Shown here piece by piece: positions 42,726 to 43,699 of a stretch of 43,699 bases of DNA (position 1 is its first letter; every line of letters starts with the position of its first letter). This stretch comes from Bacteroidota bacterium. Its GTDB lineage: Bacteria; Bacteroidota; Ignavibacteria; Kapaibacteriales; UBA2268. The position numbers and the translations under genes are program-made. The DNA is taken from positions 1 through 43,699 of the forward strand of contig WRLB01000004.1 of assembly GCA_009777815.1 (NCBI GenBank), read 5' to 3'. A model generated the notes under the pieces. The model was not told where the DNA came from, did not search any database, and worked only from the letters and a program-made list of their open reading frames with translations.

Positions 42726-43250
42726 CTATAAACTTTTTAAAGCAACCATATAAATTTGTGCTGTTTTTGCCGGTTTAGATTCCATAATATCTAATTGAAT
42801 AGCGTATTTGGGAGTATCAAAATTCCACAATGGCATTAATATTCCCATCATTGTAGGAATTTCTTCTATTGTGCCATCGTCATCGTAATTTCCTTTTGAA
42901 GGAACAATTGATGCTGTTAAATCAAAAATATACTGCACAAATGCTAAATACTCAGCATCAAAATCTTCCGCAGTTGTTGTAAACTGAATAGAATAAGAAG
43001 GAGCAGAACTTTGTCTTTTACCTTCTTTAAACGTCCAACCTACAGGGGCAGTGATGTCAAATCCATAAACATCTTTAATTACAGTTTGCCAATTGCTTGC
43101 TGTTAGGTCTGATGTATTGTTATCACCAGTGGGATTATTTGGCTTTTCATTTTCGCTACAAGCCGTAGCAATAAACAAAACTGATAGAATTGCTATAAAG
43201 TTTTGTTTAAACAGGTTCGTTTTGCCTGAAAATTGATTTAAATAAAACAT
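42726..43250 (-). CDS. Putative lipoprotein, unknown function
   Basis: 174 aa with a lipoprotein signal (FIAILSVLFIATAC, lipidated Cys31) and a Ser/Asn/Pro linker (SENEKPNNPTGDNNTSD). A single compact domain follows: WQTVIKDVYGFDITAPVGWTFKEGKRQSSAPSYSIQFTTT... GILMPLWNFDTPKYAIQLDIMESKPAKTAQIYMVALKSL. The VYGFDITAPVGWTF start resembles domains found in other FCB lipoproteins, but I cannot name a family. It is probably exported and membrane-tethered. No clear -7 box is visible upstream; the gap to the next gene is 75 nt and AT-rich. Confidence 0.7.
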   Translation of the reverse strand: MFYLNQFSGKTNLFKQNFIAILSVLFIATACSENEKPNNPTGDNNTSDLTASNWQTVIKDVYGFDITAPVGWTFKEGKRQSSAPSYSIQFTTTAEDFDAEYLAFVQYIFDLTASIVPSKGNYDDDGTIEEIPTMMGILMPLWNFDTPKYAIQLDIMESKPAKTAQIYMVALKSL

Positions 43251-43325
43251 AAAATTTAATAATTTATTTTATAAAAAAATGTTCGTTTTTATAGAATGCA
43301 ATAATAAGAAAAATAAATGAAAAAA

Positions 43326-43699
43326 TTATAAAGCAACTTGTGGTTCTTCTGTTAATACGTCTTTGTTTTTAAAAACATCAGTTATTTTATTTATTATTTC
43401 TTTGAATGTATTTTGTTGTTCTTTAAGTTCAGTTTTAGTTTCAGTTTCTAATTTATCTATTCTTTTATTAGTTGTAGCAATTTGTTGGTTAGTAGCAGTA
43501 ATTTTTTCTTCTACTTTTTGATTAAGATTAGTATGCTTATCTTCTAATCTATCAAATTTAGAGTTTAATTTTTCTATTTCTACTTTTACATTAGTTAATT
43601 CGGTTTTAACATCATCAATTTTATTAGATTGATTAATATGCAAAGCAATTATTACTGCAATTATACCTATGGCAATAGTGATATTAGTAGAAATTATAA
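43326..43699 (-). CDS. Membrane-anchored coiled-coil protein, 5' end beyond the window
   Basis: The ORF-track start (TTG 43643) is not the true start: the frame stays open to the window edge and adds ISTNITIAIGIIAVIIALHINQSN, a single hydrophobic transmembrane segment. The rest (about 100 aa) is a long heptad-like coiled coil (VKTELTNVKVEIEKLNSKFDRLEDKHTNLNQKVEEKITATNQQIATTNKRIDKLETETK) ending DVFKNKDVLTEEPQVAL. This looks like a short membrane-tethered coiled-coil protein facing the cytoplasm or periplasm. No family or function can be assigned. Confidence 0.65.
   Translation of the reverse strand, partial: IISTNITIAIGIIAVIIALHINQSNKIDDVKTELTNVKVEIEKLNSKFDRLEDKHTNLNQKVEEKITATNQQIATTNKRIDKLETETKTELKEQQNTFKEIINKITDVFKNKDVLTEEPQVAL

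Noticed and set aside
1-43699. tRNA or rRNA genes
   Set aside because: No gap showed a cloverleaf with a GTTCxAxxC T-loop or an rRNA core sequence; the gaps are AT-rich or occupied by repeats.

Overview
The window is a strongly AT-rich bacterial chromosome segment. I place it in the Bacteroidota/Chlorobiota-Ignavibacteria-Kapabacteria (FCB) group, probably outside the classical Bacteroidia. Three things support this. Two secreted proteins carry a type IX secretion (T9SS) C-terminal sorting domain. Nearly every transcription unit has a Bacteroidetes-type -7 element (TAnnTTTG, mostly TATTTTTG or TATATTTG) just upstream. Most starts lack a clear Shine-Dalgarno sequence. The species cannot be named from sequence alone.

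Layout. 1-4.5 kb: rpoC with its own promoter-like box. 4.6-4.9 kb: a small PAS protein on the minus strand. 5.3-11.0 kb: three co-directional envelope genes of unknown function, one inner-membrane-anchored periplasmic protein that is possibly GldM-like and two signal-peptide-bearing barrel-like proteins, ending in a strong terminator. 11.2-16.3 kb: a GLUG-repeat surface protein, rsmI, a truncated AddB-like gene, a PstS-like lipoprotein and a small membrane protein; this block is flanked by an ~88-bp inverted repeat. 16.8-24.3 kb: gcvT, a DUF1232 protein, a 1334-aa T9SS cargo and a phosphohexomutase. 24.3-24.8 kb: a repeat-rich non-coding stretch. 24.8-31.6 kb: nadC, an amino acid permease, a degenerate histidine-kinase-like protein, a TdeIII-type restriction-modification pair and mreD. 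31.8-38.3 kb: thrS, a HIT protein, nusB-dprA, UDP-glucose dehydrogenase and yraN. 38.3-43.7 kb: a T9SS subtilase, an outer-membrane protein, truB, a lipoprotein and a membrane-anchored coiled-coil protein cut by the window edge.

Functionally the window is mostly housekeeping genes (transcription, translation, rRNA/tRNA modification, NAD and one-carbon metabolism) mixed with envelope and secreted proteins. Its most distinctive feature is the load of short palindromic repeats. One family (consensus like GATGCTGAAACAAGTTCAGCATGACAG) has about a dozen copies. One copy lies in frame inside a coding sequence, another supplies the C-terminus and stop codon of nadC, and a third sits against the 5' side of rsmI. 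A second family is the hairpin AACACGGGGATTCATCCCCGTGTT. The -7 promoter box contains TTG, so several ORF-track starts (addB-like, gcvT, ugd, truB, and GTG for nadC) fall inside the promoter and have been moved to the downstream ATG.

The best candidates for something undescribed are the three-gene envelope cluster with its GNRA-hairpin leader, the inverted-repeat-flanked block, and the histidine-kinase-like protein that has lost its phospho-acceptor histidine. No CRISPR array, rRNA, tRNA or transposase was seen.
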